Shown here piece after piece: positions 15,759-28,126 of a stretch of DNA of 64,000 nt. A program made the translations under genes and the position numbers. Source of the stretch: Gordonia mangrovi (GTDB taxonomy: Bacteria; Actinomycetota; Actinomycetes; Mycobacteriales; Mycobacteriaceae); assembly GCF_024734075.1 (NCBI RefSeq), contig NZ_CP102850.1, forward strand, positions 3,720,001-3,784,000, given 5' to 3'. The notes under the pieces were generated by a model, which saw only the letters and a program-made list of their open reading frames with translations, searched no databases and had not been told where the DNA came from. How positions within the stretch are numbered: position 1 is the first letter of the stretch; every line of letters begins with the position of its first letter.

Positions 15759-16607
15759 GTGCCCAGCCTCCGTGTCGACGTGATCGACATCGATGATCCC
15801 ACCGACGCGCGCGTCGACGACTTCCGCGACCTCAACTCTGTCGACCGGCGCCCCGATCTCCCGGCTCTGCCAGGCGGGCGTATCGGCAAAGGTCTCGTGA
15901 TCGCCGAGGGCGTGCTGGTGGCGCAACGGATGATCGCCTCACGATTCTCCCCGCACGCCTTTCTCGGGGTCGACAAGCGGCTGGCCGAACTCGCCGACGA
16001 TCTTGCCGACCCCTCGGTGCAGGGGGTGCCCTTCTATCGGGCGTCCGCGGAGGTCATGGCCGAGGTGGTGGGGTTTCACCTCAACCGTGGGGTCCTGGGC
16101 GCGGCTCGGCGCCCGGACGCGCTGGCGGTGACCGAGGTGGTCGCGTCCGCGCGGACGATCGCCGTCCTCGAGGGAGTCAACGACCACGAGAACATCGGCA
16201 GCATCTTCCGCAACGCCGCCGGGCTCGGCGTGGACGCGGTGCTGTTCGGTGCCGGATGCGCGGACCCGCTGTACCGGCGCTGTGTGCGGGTCTCGATGGG
16301 CCACGCGCTGCTCGTGCCGTTCGCTCGATTCGACGACTGGCCGCGCGGGCTGTCGGTGCTGCGCGACAACTGCTTCCGGACCATCTCACTGACCCCGGGG
16401 GAGGGCTCGATGCCGCTGTCGGACACCGTCGACGCCGCCAAGGTCGCGTTCCTGGTGGGGGCGGAAGGGCCGGGTTTGTCCGAGACGGTGATGCGCGCCA
16501 GCGATGTGCGTGCGCGCATTCCGATGAGCCGCGGCACCGATTCACTCAACGTGGCGACAGCCGCGGCCATCGCGTTCTATGAACGCGCCCGCGCAGGGAC
16601 CACCTGA
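15759..16607 (+). CDS. SPOUT (TrmH/SpoU) RNA 2'-O-methyltransferase (Rv0881-like)
   Basis: A 282-residue S-adenosylmethionine-dependent RNA methyltransferase. The three SPOUT motifs are present: ENIGSIFRNAAGLGVDAVLF, AFLVGAEGPGLSE, and IPMSRGTDSLNVATAAAIAF, which form the trefoil knot and bind the cofactor. An N-terminal substrate-binding extension precedes it. It would methylate a ribose 2'-hydroxyl in rRNA or tRNA; it corresponds to Rv0881. I chose the GTG at 15759, which gives the family's usual length. In M. tuberculosis the next gene is Rv0882; here a 7-kb dormancy block lies between the two. Confidence 0.9.
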   Translation: MPSLRVDVIDIDDPTDARVDDFRDLNSVDRRPDLPALPGGRIGKGLVIAEGVLVAQRMIASRFSPHAFLGVDKRLAELADDLADPSVQGVPFYRASAEVMAEVVGFHLNRGVLGAARRPDALAVTEVVASARTIAVLEGVNDHENIGSIFRNAAGLGVDAVLFGAGCADPLYRRCVRVSMGHALLVPFARFDDWPRGLSVLRDNCFRTISLTPGEGSMPLSDTVDAAKVAFLVGAEGPGLSETVMRASDVRARIPMSRGTDSLNVATAAAIAFYERARAGTT

Positions 16608-16620
16608 CCTGGTATCGAGC

Positions 16621-16649
16621 GGCCGGTGCTCAGGAGTGCGCCACCGGCC
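16621..16649. terminator. Possible terminator after SPOUT methyltransferase
   Basis: GGCCGGTG (16621-16628) and CACCGGCC (16642-16649) form a perfect 8-bp stem around a 13-base loop, starting 14 bp after the methyltransferase stop. It overlaps the last codons of the convergent universal stress gene, so it could stop transcription from either side. Confidence 0.4.
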
Positions 16650-17274
16650 GATTCTCGGTACGCGTGGCATGCGGTTCGACGACGAGCACCGGAACCGCCG
16701 AGTGCGCGACCAGATCTGCGGATACGCTGCCCAGCAGCCTCTCCGACAGCCCGCGCCCGTGTCGACCGACCACGATCAGGTCGGCGTTCTGCTTGTCCGC
16801 GAACTCGCGCAATGCCTCGCCCGGTGGGCCGACGAGGACCTCGTACTCCGCGGGTACCGCATTGACCTGCGCGGTCACCTCCGCCAGCTTGCGCGTCGCG
16901 GTGTCGATCATCGGCGTCGAATCGCCCTCGACGACATCGTCGTAGGACAGAACCTCGGCCAGGGTCACCGTTCCTTGGCGGCCGGCCGCGATGTCGACGG
17001 CCATGTCCAGCGCGTGCTGGGATTCGGCCGAACCGTCGTGCCCCACCATCACCCGAGGTCCGCTACGACGACCGGGGGTATCGGGTGGCCCGCCCGCCAC
17101 GAGCTCGGGATGCCGACTCGCCCGGTCGAGGGCGATGAGCACGAAGAACGGGCCGAGTACCAACCCGATGGGAATCCACAGCGGTGAGTGCCCGTGACGG
17201 GCCAGCCACAGCGCGGAGAGCAGCCCGGCGAGCAACCAGGCGATGACGAACAGGACCTCGAACGTGGCGTTCAT
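16630..17274 (-). CDS. Membrane-anchored universal stress protein
   Basis: A 214-residue protein that joins two N-terminal hydrophobic helices (about residues 4-24 and 31-49) to a single universal stress domain (about 72-204). The USP domain has the ATP-binding pattern: VMVGHDGSAES at the start and VVGRHGRGLSERLLGSVSADLV near the end (G-x2-G-x9-G-S). Most USPs are soluble, so the membrane anchor is unusual. Upstream, at 17331-17344, is a site resembling a DosR box. It probably belongs to the hypoxia or nitric-oxide dormancy response. Confidence 0.85.
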   Translation of the reverse strand: MNATFEVLFVIAWLLAGLLSALWLARHGHSPLWIPIGLVLGPFFVLIALDRASRHPELVAGGPPDTPGRRSGPRVMVGHDGSAESQHALDMAVDIAAGRQGTVTLAEVLSYDDVVEGDSTPMIDTATRKLAEVTAQVNAVPAEYEVLVGPPGEALREFADKQNADLIVVGRHGRGLSERLLGSVSADLVAHSAVPVLVVEPHATRTENRPVAHS

Positions 17275-17330
17275 GATTCGATCGTCGCGCGACGGCGCGA
17301 ACGGCGATAGCGGCCAAGGTCACCGGTCGT

Positions 17331-17344
17331 GGGACCTATGACCT
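17331..17344. promoter_or_regulatory. Candidate DosR box for the membrane USP gene
   Basis: GGGACCTATGACCT matches the DosR consensus GGGACTWWAGTCCC at 10 of 14 positions by hand count. It lies 57 bp upstream of the start at 17274 and just after the end of the upstream USP gene. Confidence 0.45.
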
Positions 17345-17366
17345 CAACCGCTACGGCGTGTTCGGG

Positions 17367-18245
17367 TCATCGTGCGTCGGGCACGATGACGACCGGGCAT
17401 TGGGCCGAGTAGACCACGTTTCGGCTGGTCGAGCCCAGCAGCATGCCGGAGAAGCCGCCTCGGCCGCGACTGCCGACCACCACCATCTGCGCGGCCTGGG
17501 CGTGGTCCAACAACGCGCGGACGGGCCGGTCGCGCACCACCACCGAACGGATCGGTACGTCGGGATACTTGGCGCACAGGTCGGCGATCTCGGCGTCGAG
17601 CCGCGCCTTCTCCTCCTTACGTTGCGTCGGCCAATCCCACACCGGCAGACCCTGACTCGCGTGGACCAGGGCGAGATCGCCGTCCGCCCACGCATGCAGC
17701 ACGGTGAGCCCGACCTTGCGGACACCGGCTTCCTCGAAGGCGAATTCCAGGGCCGGCCGATTCGCACGTGACCCGTCGGTGCCGACGACGATGGGTGCAG
17801 TCTCCGGCGCGCTGCGCGAGTCTCGGATCACCGCGAGCGGGCACCGGCAGTGCGCGGTCATCGCGGCGCTCACCGAACCCAGCAGAGCGCGACTGATGGC
17901 GCCGAGTCCGCGACTGCCCACAACGAGCATCTTCGCTGTCTCGGACCGGCTCAACAGTTCGGGAATGGCTGCGCCGGAAGCGACTTCGGTGCTGATGTCC
18001 AGCGTGTCGGGATCGTCGACGGCCGCCTGAGCGATGGTGCCGGCCTCGGCGACGTCACGTTCGGCCGTCGCTCGCAGGGTGTCCTCGTAGCTCTGCGGTA
18101 CGCGGTCGCTGACCGGTGACGCGTACGACGACATGAGCTGCAGTCGGTAGCCGTGCAGCTCTGCTTCATGCGCGGCCCACGCCACAGCATGCTGGGCCGA
18201 CGGTGAGCCGTCCACACCCACAACGATCTCGCTGACTGTCGACAT
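17367..18245 (-). CDS. Tandem universal stress protein
   Basis: A 292-residue protein with two USP domains (about 1-145 and 150-292), the form typical of DosR-regulon USPs. Each half opens with an ATP-site strand (EIVVGVDGSPSAQ; PIVVGTDGSRANR) and closes with the G-x2-G-x9-G-S/T motif ([38 protein letters not shown]), so both halves should bind ATP. Such proteins accumulate under hypoxia and help slow growth. It is divergent from a second tandem USP, and the 199-bp gap between them holds two DosR-like sites. Confidence 0.92.
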   Translation of the reverse strand: MSTVSEIVVGVDGSPSAQHAVAWAAHEAELHGYRLQLMSSYASPVSDRVPQSYEDTLRATAERDVAEAGTIAQAAVDDPDTLDISTEVASGAAIPELLSRSETAKMLVVGSRGLGAISRALLGSVSAAMTAHCRCPLAVIRDSRSAPETAPIVVGTDGSRANRPALEFAFEEAGVRKVGLTVLHAWADGDLALVHASQGLPVWDWPTQRKEEKARLDAEIADLCAKYPDVPIRSVVVRDRPVRALLDHAQAAQMVVVGSRGRGGFSGMLLGSTSRNVVYSAQCPVVIVPDAR

Positions 18246-18347
18246 CGTGATCTCCCATCATGCGATCGGTCCTGTGCTCAGGTCCTGTGATCACCAGTCA
18301 ACCGCCCCGCTCCCGGGTCGCACAGCGGCCGTTGAGCATCGGGCGCA

Positions 18348-18382
18348 GGGACCAAAGGCCCCCGATCCAGGGCTGAAGTCCA
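18348..18382. promoter_or_regulatory. Two candidate DosR boxes between divergent USP genes
   Basis: Site 1, GGGACCAAAGGCCC (18348-18361), matches the DosR consensus GGGACTWWAGTCCC at 12 of 14 positions; site 2, AGGGCTGAAGTCCA (18369-18382), at 10 of 14, both by hand count. The starts are 21 bp apart, two helical turns, as in mycobacterial promoters with paired boxes. They lie about 60-120 bp from both flanking USP start codons. Confidence 0.65.
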
Positions 18383-18444
18383 GCATTGCCCGCAGGGGCG
18401 ATGGCCGTACGGTCGAGATGATCCCCACCGAAAGGAGTCCACCG

Positions 18445-19347
18445 ATGGCACACGGCGACAACGAACACGGTGACAACATTCCGGTGCTCGTGGGAGTCGA
18501 CGGCTCACAGACCGCGCTCGGCGCGGTGCGGTGGGCGGCCGAACTCTGCACGCGCACCCGGTCGCCGATGCATCTGATCCACGGTGTGACGCACAGCAGG
18601 TGGTACGCGGCTCACGAAGGAGCCCTGCTCCTCGGCGATCAGAGCGTGCACGAGCGCCTTCGCGTGGTCGGCGAGAAGGCGCTGACCGAAGCGCAAGAAG
18701 TGGTGCACGACGCCGCGCCCGGCGTCGACGTCGTCACGTCGCTGCTCGACGGGTCGATCGTGGAACACCTGGAGAATCTCTCCGCTCGGGCCCGCATGGT
18801 GGTGATCGGCGCCGGCCATGGCGGACGGGTACGCGAGCTGGTACTGGGCAGTCACGTGATGCCGATCGTCCATGCGGCGCAGTGCCCGGTACTGGCCTGG
18901 CGCGAACCTGCGGCACAGCGCACCGAGGTCGGGCGCATCGTCATCGGGTACGACGGGTCCGCGGGATCGGAGGACGCGCTACTGGCGGCTCTCGACCATG
19001 CGCAGTCCACCGGCGCCCGCCTCACGGTCGCGTCGTTCTGGCCGGTGTCGGCGCTCGTGGGCGTCGGTTACGCCACGACTCTCGTCGACTGGGACACCAT
19101 CCGCTCCGACGGAGAACGGTGGCTCGCCCGTCGCTGTGCGGCAGCATGCGAGAAATACCCCGACGTGGCAGTCGACTACGCCTATGAGGACAGCTCCCCA
19201 GGGCGCGGGTTGGTCAACCTCTCGGCATCCGCCGGCCTGGTCGTGGTGGGCTCCCGCGGCCGCGGCGAGGCCACCTCGACACTGCTGGGCTCGGTGGGGG
19301 AGAACCTCGTCCACCACGCCAGGTGTCCGGTACTCGTGGTCCAGTGA
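18445..19347 (+). CDS. Tandem universal stress protein (Rv3134c-like position)
   Basis: A 300-residue protein with two USP domains. ATP-site motifs are [15 protein letters not shown] and [19 protein letters not shown] in the first half, and [15 protein letters not shown] and [19 protein letters not shown] in the second. ATG 18445 follows AAAGGAG; an ATG nine codons upstream at 18418 lacks one. It is 46 bp before dosR, the same arrangement as Rv3134c-dosR in M. tuberculosis, where the USP gene is co-transcribed with the regulator and carries the DosR boxes. Two DosR-like sites lie upstream, so autoregulation of the whole operon is expected. Confidence 0.92.
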   Translation: MAHGDNEHGDNIPVLVGVDGSQTALGAVRWAAELCTRTRSPMHLIHGVTHSRWYAAHEGALLLGDQSVHERLRVVGEKALTEAQEVVHDAAPGVDVVTSLLDGSIVEHLENLSARARMVVIGAGHGGRVRELVLGSHVMPIVHAAQCPVLAWREPAAQRTEVGRIVIGYDGSAGSEDALLAALDHAQSTGARLTVASFWPVSALVGVGYATTLVDWDTIRSDGERWLARRCAAACEKYPDVAVDYAYEDSSPGRGLVNLSASAGLVVVGSRGRGEATSTLLGSVGENLVHHARCPVLVVQ

Positions 19348-19393
19348 CGCTAGACTCGGCGCAACCGATGCGAGACCACGGTTGGAGGGTCAG

Positions 19394-20029
19394 ATGATCA
19401 CAGTCTTTCTCGTCGATGATCACGAGATCGTCCGCCGCGGCCTGATCGAACTGATCGATTCCGATCCCGGCCTCACCGTTGTCGGCGAGGCCGGGTCGTA
19501 TTCGCACGCGCTCGCGCGTATCCCCGCGTTGCGGCCCGACGTCGCCGTCCTCGACGTCCGACTGCCCGACGGCAACGGCATCGAGTTGTGTCGTGAACTC
19601 CTGGCCAAGGTCGACGGCCTGAAATGTCTGATGCTGACATCCTTCACCGAAGATCAGGCGATGCTCGATGCGATCTTGGCGGGTGCGAGTGGATATGTGG
19701 TCAAGGACATCACCGGGATGGAGTTGACCAAGGCCATCAATGACGTCGGTGCCGGCCGGTCGTTGCTCGACAATCGTGCCGCCGCGGCGTTGATGGAGAA
19801 GTTGCGCCACGAACGCGACACCGGCCCACTCGACGCGCTCACCCAGCAGGAGCGGATTCTGCTGTCGTTGCTGGGCGAAGGGTTGACCAACCGTCAGATC
19901 GCCGCCCGGATGAACCTGGCGGAGAAGACGGTGAAGAACTACGTGTCGCGACTGCTCGCGAAGCTCGGCATGGAGCGACGTACCCAGGCCGCGGTCTACG
20001 CGACAAAACTCGGCGGTCGCAAACCCTGA
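19394..20029 (+). CDS. dosR: DosR/DevR-type response regulator
   Basis: A 211-residue NarL-family response regulator. The receiver domain has D8 and D9 (LVDDH) and the phosphoacceptor D54 (VLDVRLPDG), and the switch residues MLTSF and YVVKDITG. The LuxR-type DNA-binding domain covers about 145-211; its recognition region [19 protein letters not shown] is identical, as far as I recall, to that of M. tuberculosis DosR, including the DNA-contacting Lys and Asn. It should therefore recognise the same box. It controls the hypoxia, nitric oxide and carbon monoxide dormancy response. It follows the USP gene at 18445 and precedes the Rv1733c-like gene and dosS. Confidence 0.94.
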   Translation: MITVFLVDDHEIVRRGLIELIDSDPGLTVVGEAGSYSHALARIPALRPDVAVLDVRLPDGNGIELCRELLAKVDGLKCLMLTSFTEDQAMLDAILAGASGYVVKDITGMELTKAINDVGAGRSLLDNRAAAALMEKLRHERDTGPLDALTQQERILLSLLGEGLTNRQIAARMNLAEKTVKNYVSRLLAKLGMERRTQAAVYATKLGGRKP

Positions 20030-20063
20030 CCGCAGCCGGCTGGTGTCCGCAGCACGCCCGGCG

Positions 20064-20077
20064 ATGACCAAAGTCCC
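20064..20077. promoter_or_regulatory. Candidate DosR box upstream of the Rv1733c-like gene
   Basis: ATGACCAAAGTCCC matches the DosR consensus GGGACTWWAGTCCC at 11 of 14 positions by hand count, with one perfect half (AAAGTCCC). It lies 91 bp before the start at 20168 and 35 bp after the dosR stop. This suggests that the next gene, and possibly dosS, has its own hypoxia-inducible promoter. Confidence 0.6.
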
Positions 20078-20167
20078 TGCAGAAGGTAACCAACGCCAGG
20101 CGAGTTGACCGCCGCCATTTGGCAACGTTCGACGTGAGGACAACACTTGTCGACTTCGGGAGCGATC

Positions 20168-22559
<2,392 letters not shown>

Positions 22560-22564
22560 TCACA

Positions 22565-23566
22565 TCACATGCGGGAGAACACTTCACCCACCGGACGACG
22601 CGGTGTGACCGGCGGCCGGTGACCCTCACCGACACCGACGCGCACGAGCACCTGCGCCGGATCGGCGGAGCTCAGCAGATTGTCGATCATCGTCGCGCTG
22701 GCCTCGATCTCCAACACGTGGGAGATGATGCAGGTGTCCAGTCCGGACGCGGTTGCCTCCAACAACAGGTCCGACAGCGTCTCACCGCAGGCGAGATGGT
22801 CGGCGGTGGTCTCTCCGGGGCCGGTGATCACCAGCACCGTGGCGTGATCCACCTCCACCGCAGGCCGACGGGAGTGGTCGGTGACCACGAGAGGGAAGTC
22901 CCGGGCGACCTCGACCCGGTCCGCCTCACTCGCTGAGGTCAGCGACGACGGCGGGATCCCTTCGCGTCGATCGGGGTCATCGGCGGTCCACCATGCCAAC
23001 TCGTCGTGATAGGTCGCGTCGTAGCGCCGTTGGAACTCGCTGATCCGGGACGCGTGGGCCAGGGTGGGATGGGTGTCGGCAGGCAGCGTCACGATCCGCG
23101 TACGGGATCGAGCCGACACGGCATCGACCAGATCACCGAGTCGGTCGTCGGGTGCCGGACCCATGGGAAGGCGATCGGTGAACCGTTCGGTGATGGCGCG
23201 AGCGCGTTCCACATCGGCGGGCGTCGGTGTCTGTCCACCCACGAACTGCACCGTCGCGAGATGGTCCGGTCGAGGCGGGCTCGGCAGCCGGGTGAGCTCG
23301 ATGCGCAGTCCGCGCGCTGCCGCCGCGACCCGGAGATGGTGCAGAGCCACGCCGAGGCTGATGATCAACTGCCGGTTGTCGGGGTCCGCGACCGGGACCG
23401 CCCGGTCGTAGTCTGCGTAGAGTCGCAACTCCGGCCCGTGTAACCGCCAGATCCAGGGCTGACTGTTGTGGATCGACGGCGCCCGGCAGGCCAATGTGAC
23501 GATGTCCTGCAGCATTGCGTCGTCGGGGACTTCGGCGGGGACCCCGCCGGGAATCTCACCGGACAT
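22565..23566 (-). CDS. Acg-family nitroreductase-like flavoprotein
   Basis: A 333-residue protein of the Acg family, which has two nitroreductase-like halves in one chain. Signatures are ACRAPSIHNSQPW near the N-terminus, ADPDNRQLIISLGVALHHL, and DHATVLVITGPGETTADHLACGETLSDLLLEATASGLDTC. M. tuberculosis Acg (Rv2032) binds FMN and lacks reductase activity; Rv3131, next to dosS there, is of the same type. I favour ATG 23566, which has GGAG six bases upstream; ATG 23578 is also possible. It is convergent with dosS and probably part of the DosR regulon. Confidence 0.88.
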   Translation of the reverse strand: MSGEIPGGVPAEVPDDAMLQDIVTLACRAPSIHNSQPWIWRLHGPELRLYADYDRAVPVADPDNRQLIISLGVALHHLRVAAAARGLRIELTRLPSPPRPDHLATVQFVGGQTPTPADVERARAITERFTDRLPMGPAPDDRLGDLVDAVSARSRTRIVTLPADTHPTLAHASRISEFQRRYDATYHDELAWWTADDPDRREGIPPSSLTSASEADRVEVARDFPLVVTDHSRRPAVEVDHATVLVITGPGETTADHLACGETLSDLLLEATASGLDTCIISHVLEIEASATMIDNLLSSADPAQVLVRVGVGEGHRPPVTPRRPVGEVFSRM

Positions 23567-23641
23567 CGGTATCTCCATTCCTCTCCCTGCCATCATCGCT
23601 CGCCTCGGCGAGCGCCCCAAGGGCCGGTCGCAACCGGGGGA

Positions 23642-23655
23642 AGGGCCTTTGTCCT
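23642..23655. promoter_or_regulatory. Weak candidate DosR box upstream of the nitroreductase gene
   Basis: AGGGCCTTTGTCCT matches the DosR consensus GGGACTWWAGTCCC at only 9 of 14 positions, but it is placed 76 bp upstream of the Acg-type gene start, in the 123-bp gap to the divergent DUF2537 gene. Its weak score makes it the least certain of the sites. Confidence 0.3.
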
Positions 23656-23689
23656 CTCTGCGGACGTGGGGATCGGGAAGAATGTCCTC

Positions 23690-24052
23690 ATGCGATCGGC
23701 CGAGCATGACGATTCCTGGTGGGGTGGGCGGTTGCTCGTCCGCGGCCCGAGCGCGGACGAGCGGGCGGTCGGTGGGCCAGTTGACGAGCCGACGCCGTGG
23801 GCGTTGGGTCTGCTGGTGACCCTTGTCAGCGCGGTGTTCGCGACACTGCTGCTCGTCGGTGTCTACGAACTGATCGGATCACTGGTGACCTGGCTCGGGC
23901 TGGCTGCCGTGTTCGTGGTGTCGATCGGGCTCGGCTGGACGTTGTGGGACCTGCGAGACCGGCCGGTCTGGCGCTGGATCGTCTGGGGTGCGCTGATCGG
24001 ATTGTTGGCCGGCCTCGGGTCGTCGATCGTGTTGCTCGCCTTGGGTCGATGA
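23690..24052 (+). CDS. DUF2537-type membrane protein (Rv0882-like)
   Basis: A 120-residue protein with a hydrophilic, acidic N-terminus (about 1-37), three hydrophobic helices (PWALGLLVTLVSAVFATLLL; LVTWLGLAAVFVVSIGLGW; IVWGALIGLLAGLGSSIVLL) and almost no C-terminal tail. It corresponds to the small actinobacterial family I remember as DUF2537 (Rv0882), which sits between the SPOUT methyltransferase and SepH in M. tuberculosis. Function is unknown. It marks where the core gene order resumes after the dormancy island. Confidence 0.75.
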   Translation: MRSAEHDDSWWGGRLLVRGPSADERAVGGPVDEPTPWALGLLVTLVSAVFATLLLVGVYELIGSLVTWLGLAAVFVVSIGLGWTLWDLRDRPVWRWIVWGALIGLLAGLGSSIVLLALGR

Positions 24053-24078
24053 CGGTCAGCGGTGGCGGCCGGGGCAGG

Positions 24079-24867
24079 TCAGCCGAAGCCGAAGTACCGC
24101 GCGAGGCGACCGCGACGCTTGGCCGGAGGTTCGCCGGTCTGCCCGGCGTCGCCGCCGTCGGGAGCCACGGCGCTCCCGGATACCGTGAGGTTGCCCTGGT
24201 AGGGAGCCCAGTCCTCTTCGGCGGGTACGTAGTCGGCGGGATGGATCGCGAATGCGGTGACCGGGATTCGGGTCGGATCGAGATCGGTGTCGGCCAGCGG
24301 GGTGGTGAACCGGAACCCCAGCCATTCCCGGTTGGCCTGTTCGGCGAGTTCCTGCGGATGGAACGGCAGTGCGAGTGGTTCGGCCGGCACGCCGGGCGCA
24401 TAGCGGAGCGGGTGTTCGCCCGCCCAGAACGGCCGCTCGAACGGGTAGGGCAGTCCGGAGTCCTCGAAGATCGTCACCGGGTCGGCCGCGAACGACCGGC
24501 GTAGCTCGCCGTTCTCCCACCGGGCGAAGGCACCGACCGACCGGTCCGGGTCGGTGACCAGCAGCGAGGCAGCGGCACTCGGCCGGATGGACGCGAGGGT
24601 CCGTGTCAACGTGGATGGTTCGGTGGTGTCGAACAGCGAACAGCAGAGCACCGACAGCCGACCGTACCAGCCGGCATAGACGTGCGCGTCTCGGGCGGCG
24701 GCCGCCGTGGCGAGATCGGTGTCGGCGACGGGCACCAGCACCCGGTCGCCGTAGATCGTCGCGGCAAGCTTCTGCGCAGCCACCACGTCGTTGACGGGGT
24801 CGCCGGACAGCAGGGCGATGGGGTCGTCACTGTCGATGAACCACAGGGTGACTGCGCGGGCCGACAC
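24079..24867 (-). CDS. Uncharacterised actinobacterial protein, possibly DUF6928
   Basis: A 262-residue soluble protein that begins VSARAVTLWFIDSDDPIALL and contains ASLLVTDPDRSVGAFARWENG, FERPFWAGEHP and FHPQELAEQANREWLGFRF. I recognise it only as a conserved gene that accompanies sepH in Gordonia- and Rhodococcus-type genomes; the family name DUF6928 is from memory and unsure. No catalytic motif or membrane helix is visible. The C-terminus is Gly-, Pro- and Arg-rich. The GTG at 24867 starts 8 bp after the sepH stop codon, so it is probably co-transcribed with sepH. Function unknown. Confidence 0.65.
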   Translation of the reverse strand: MSARAVTLWFIDSDDPIALLSGDPVNDVVAAQKLAATIYGDRVLVPVADTDLATAAAARDAHVYAGWYGRLSVLCCSLFDTTEPSTLTRTLASIRPSAAASLLVTDPDRSVGAFARWENGELRRSFAADPVTIFEDSGLPYPFERPFWAGEHPLRYAPGVPAEPLALPFHPQELAEQANREWLGFRFTTPLADTDLDPTRIPVTAFAIHPADYVPAEEDWAPYQGNLTVSGSAVAPDGGDAGQTGEPPAKRRGRLARYFGFG

Positions 24868-24875
24868 GTCAGCGA

Positions 24876-25859
24876 TCAGCCGTTGCCGTTGCTGCGGACG
24901 CCGAGCAGAACATCCTCCCACGCGGGCACCGCAGGCTTGCGGGACCGACGACGCGGCTTGGCGGTCGTCGCCGAGTCGTCGGGGGCCTGCTCGCCGGACG
25001 CGGCGGGCACCGAGGAATCCGGTGCACGGTCCTCGTCGGTGGGGGATTCCTCGGCCGGCGCCGACCACATCGAGTCCGCCTCGGGGGTGCCGAAGTCGAT
25101 CGCCACGGTGCCGTGCTCGTCATGGGACGGGGGCACCTTGCCGTTGCGGGTGCGCTGGGCGTCGATCAACCGGTCGGCGTCGAAGGTGACCTCGTCGTGG
25201 CCGTCGGGCTCGTGCTCGACCGCAGGCGGAGGTGCGAGGTCGGGGGTGGCGACCGGGGTCAGCCGGCGGCGAGGTGTGATCATCTCGGGGTGGGTCAGCT
25301 CGTCGGCCAGGTCGTCGAGCGGGTCGGCGGTACCGCCGTGGCTGCCCGGCTGAAAGCGCCAGTGCGCGTGGTTGTCGGTGCGTCCCACATGCCAGGACAC
25401 CTGGACCACCCAGTAGCCGTCATCGCCCTTCCATGCGTCCCAGTCCACGTCCTGGTTGTTGTGGCCGAGTCCCGTCATGGCCTCACCGACGGTCTCGCCG
25501 AGCGTGGACACGGCGGGTCCGTCTTCGCGGATCGGGTGGGCCATCGAGGCGAGCTCGGCGGCCCGGGCGCGCTCGAGCAGGACGGGGTGGGCGAATCGTT
25601 CGATCTTGTCGACGGGGACACCGGCCAGGGCCGCGACCTCCGACACCGTGGCGCCTGCGCGGATGCGGGCCTGGATCTCCCGGGGCCGTAGTGTGCTTTC
25701 CATTTCGATCTCGATCTGCCCCAATCGTGAGATGTCGCCGCGAGCTGCGGCCCGGAGCCGTTCATCGGCAGCCATCCGGTACTTCTCACCCGACTCGGGA
25801 TCCTGACAGATCACATGGGTGCCGTCGGCCTCCACGCCGACGACGCGAAGCTCACGCAT
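24876..25859 (-). CDS. sepH: Septation protein SepH
   Basis: A 327-residue protein of the SepH (DUF3071) family, which binds FtsZ and promotes Z-ring assembly at division sites in actinobacteria. The N-terminal conserved domain (about 1-175) contains the helix-turn-helix-like segment RPREIQARIRAGATVSEVAA and the Trp-rich stretch GYWVVQVSWHVGRTDNHAHW. A long acidic, Pro-rich linker follows, and the C-terminus ends in a short conserved motif (AVPAWEDVLLGVR) suited to partner binding. It corresponds to Rv0883c. Position between DUF2537 and serC matches the core order. Confidence 0.93.
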   Translation of the reverse strand: MRELRVVGVEADGTHVICQDPESGEKYRMAADERLRAAARGDISRLGQIEIEMESTLRPREIQARIRAGATVSEVAALAGVPVDKIERFAHPVLLERARAAELASMAHPIREDGPAVSTLGETVGEAMTGLGHNNQDVDWDAWKGDDGYWVVQVSWHVGRTDNHAHWRFQPGSHGGTADPLDDLADELTHPEMITPRRRLTPVATPDLAPPPAVEHEPDGHDEVTFDADRLIDAQRTRNGKVPPSHDEHGTVAIDFGTPEADSMWSAPAEESPTDEDRAPDSSVPAASGEQAPDDSATTAKPRRRSRKPAVPAWEDVLLGVRSNGNG

Positions 25860-26099
25860 CTGCTCCTCCTCCGGTGACCACGAGTGCGGGCATTGGGGTC
25901 AGGTTAATCCAGACGTCACCTGCCCAGGCGTCTGACACGCGGTAAAACCGCAGATCAGCAAGGTTGTGGCAGGTGTTACCCATGGGGCACAGGCTACAGG
26001 TGTGTCATGCGGCCTCGATAGGAGTCGCGAGTGTTCCACCCGCCACGGGAGCCGGATCGGTCTCGCGGGGTCCGGGAAACGCTCGCACGGGAGACGGGG

Positions 26100-27341
<1,242 letters not shown>

Positions 27342-27434
27342 TCATCGCTCCCTCCTCCGCCGCCTTGCCAATCGCCGATTGCGCCACCGAATACCCGGAC
27401 GAATTCAGGAATGCCTTCGAGCCGTTGACGTGGA

Positions 27435-27470
27435 TTGAACACACGTTTAAGATCTTGTACATGCGTTCAA
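27435..27470. promoter_or_regulatory. GTTCAA half-sites at the TetR start
   Basis: TTGAAC (27435-27440), GTTTAA (27445-27450) and GTTCAA (27465-27470) form an inverted pair plus a further half-site overlapping the start codon at 27461. Such an arrangement could be the autoregulatory operator of the TetR gene that begins here. The match between arms is imperfect. Confidence 0.4.
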
Positions 27471-28126
27471 CGAACGCCGACGACCGCACCACCCGGGCTC
27501 GGGTCCGGGACGCTGCGATCGAGGTCTTTGCGCGCGATGGGTTCTCGGCGACCGTGCGCGCGATCGCCGATGCCGCCGGCGTGAGTCCGGGGCTGGTGAT
27601 CCATCACTTCGGCAGCAAGGCCGACCTGCGGGCCGAATGTGACGCGCACGTGCTGCGCCGGACGCGTGAGGCCAATGAGCGCGGCCTCGACAACCACTCG
27701 GGCCCACATCCGTTCGCCGGATTCCTGGACCGGATGGACGATCTCGAATCCGACGGCCCGCGCATCGTCTACCTCATCCGCAGTCTGCAGGCCGGTGGCG
27801 AGCTGGCCCGCCGACTACTCGGCCAGCTGGCCGCCGACGCCGAGGCGACGTTCCGCGGAGGAGTGGCGGCCGGCACCATCCGGCCGTCGCACGACGAGGC
27901 CGCGCGGGCGAGATACATGGTGGCGCACTCGATGGGTGCGCTGTTGGTCGATGTGGTGATGAATCCGCCGGAGGACTGGTCGGATGCCGGCGCCATTCTG
28001 CGGTCCTATGTCGACCGGGTGGTGGTCCCCGCCACCGAGTTGGCCGTCCACGGTGTGATGGCCGACGAATCGTTGCTGGACGCGGTGCTGGCCCATCGGG
28101 AGGAGAACGATGCACAACACGACTGA
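27461..28126 (+). CDS. TetR regulator of ABC exporter (Rv1219c-like)
   Basis: A 221-residue TetR repressor with the DNA-binding helix-turn-helix at about 28-50 (SATVRAIADAAGVSPGLVIH) and HHFGSKADLRAECDAHVL after it. Its C-terminal half resembles regulators that sense large hydrophobic drugs. The ATG at 27461 fits the family; upstream sequence in the same frame looks noncoding. It overlaps the ABC ATPase gene by 17 bp, so the three genes 27461-30673 form one autoregulated operon. The gene trio matches Rv1219c-Rv1218c-Rv1217c of M. tuberculosis, a drug-efflux system. Confidence 0.88.
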   Translation: MRSTNADDRTTRARVRDAAIEVFARDGFSATVRAIADAAGVSPGLVIHHFGSKADLRAECDAHVLRRTREANERGLDNHSGPHPFAGFLDRMDDLESDGPRIVYLIRSLQAGGELARRLLGQLAADAEATFRGGVAAGTIRPSHDEAARARYMVAHSMGALLVDVVMNPPEDWSDAGAILRSYVDRVVVPATELAVHGVMADESLLDAVLAHREENDAQHD

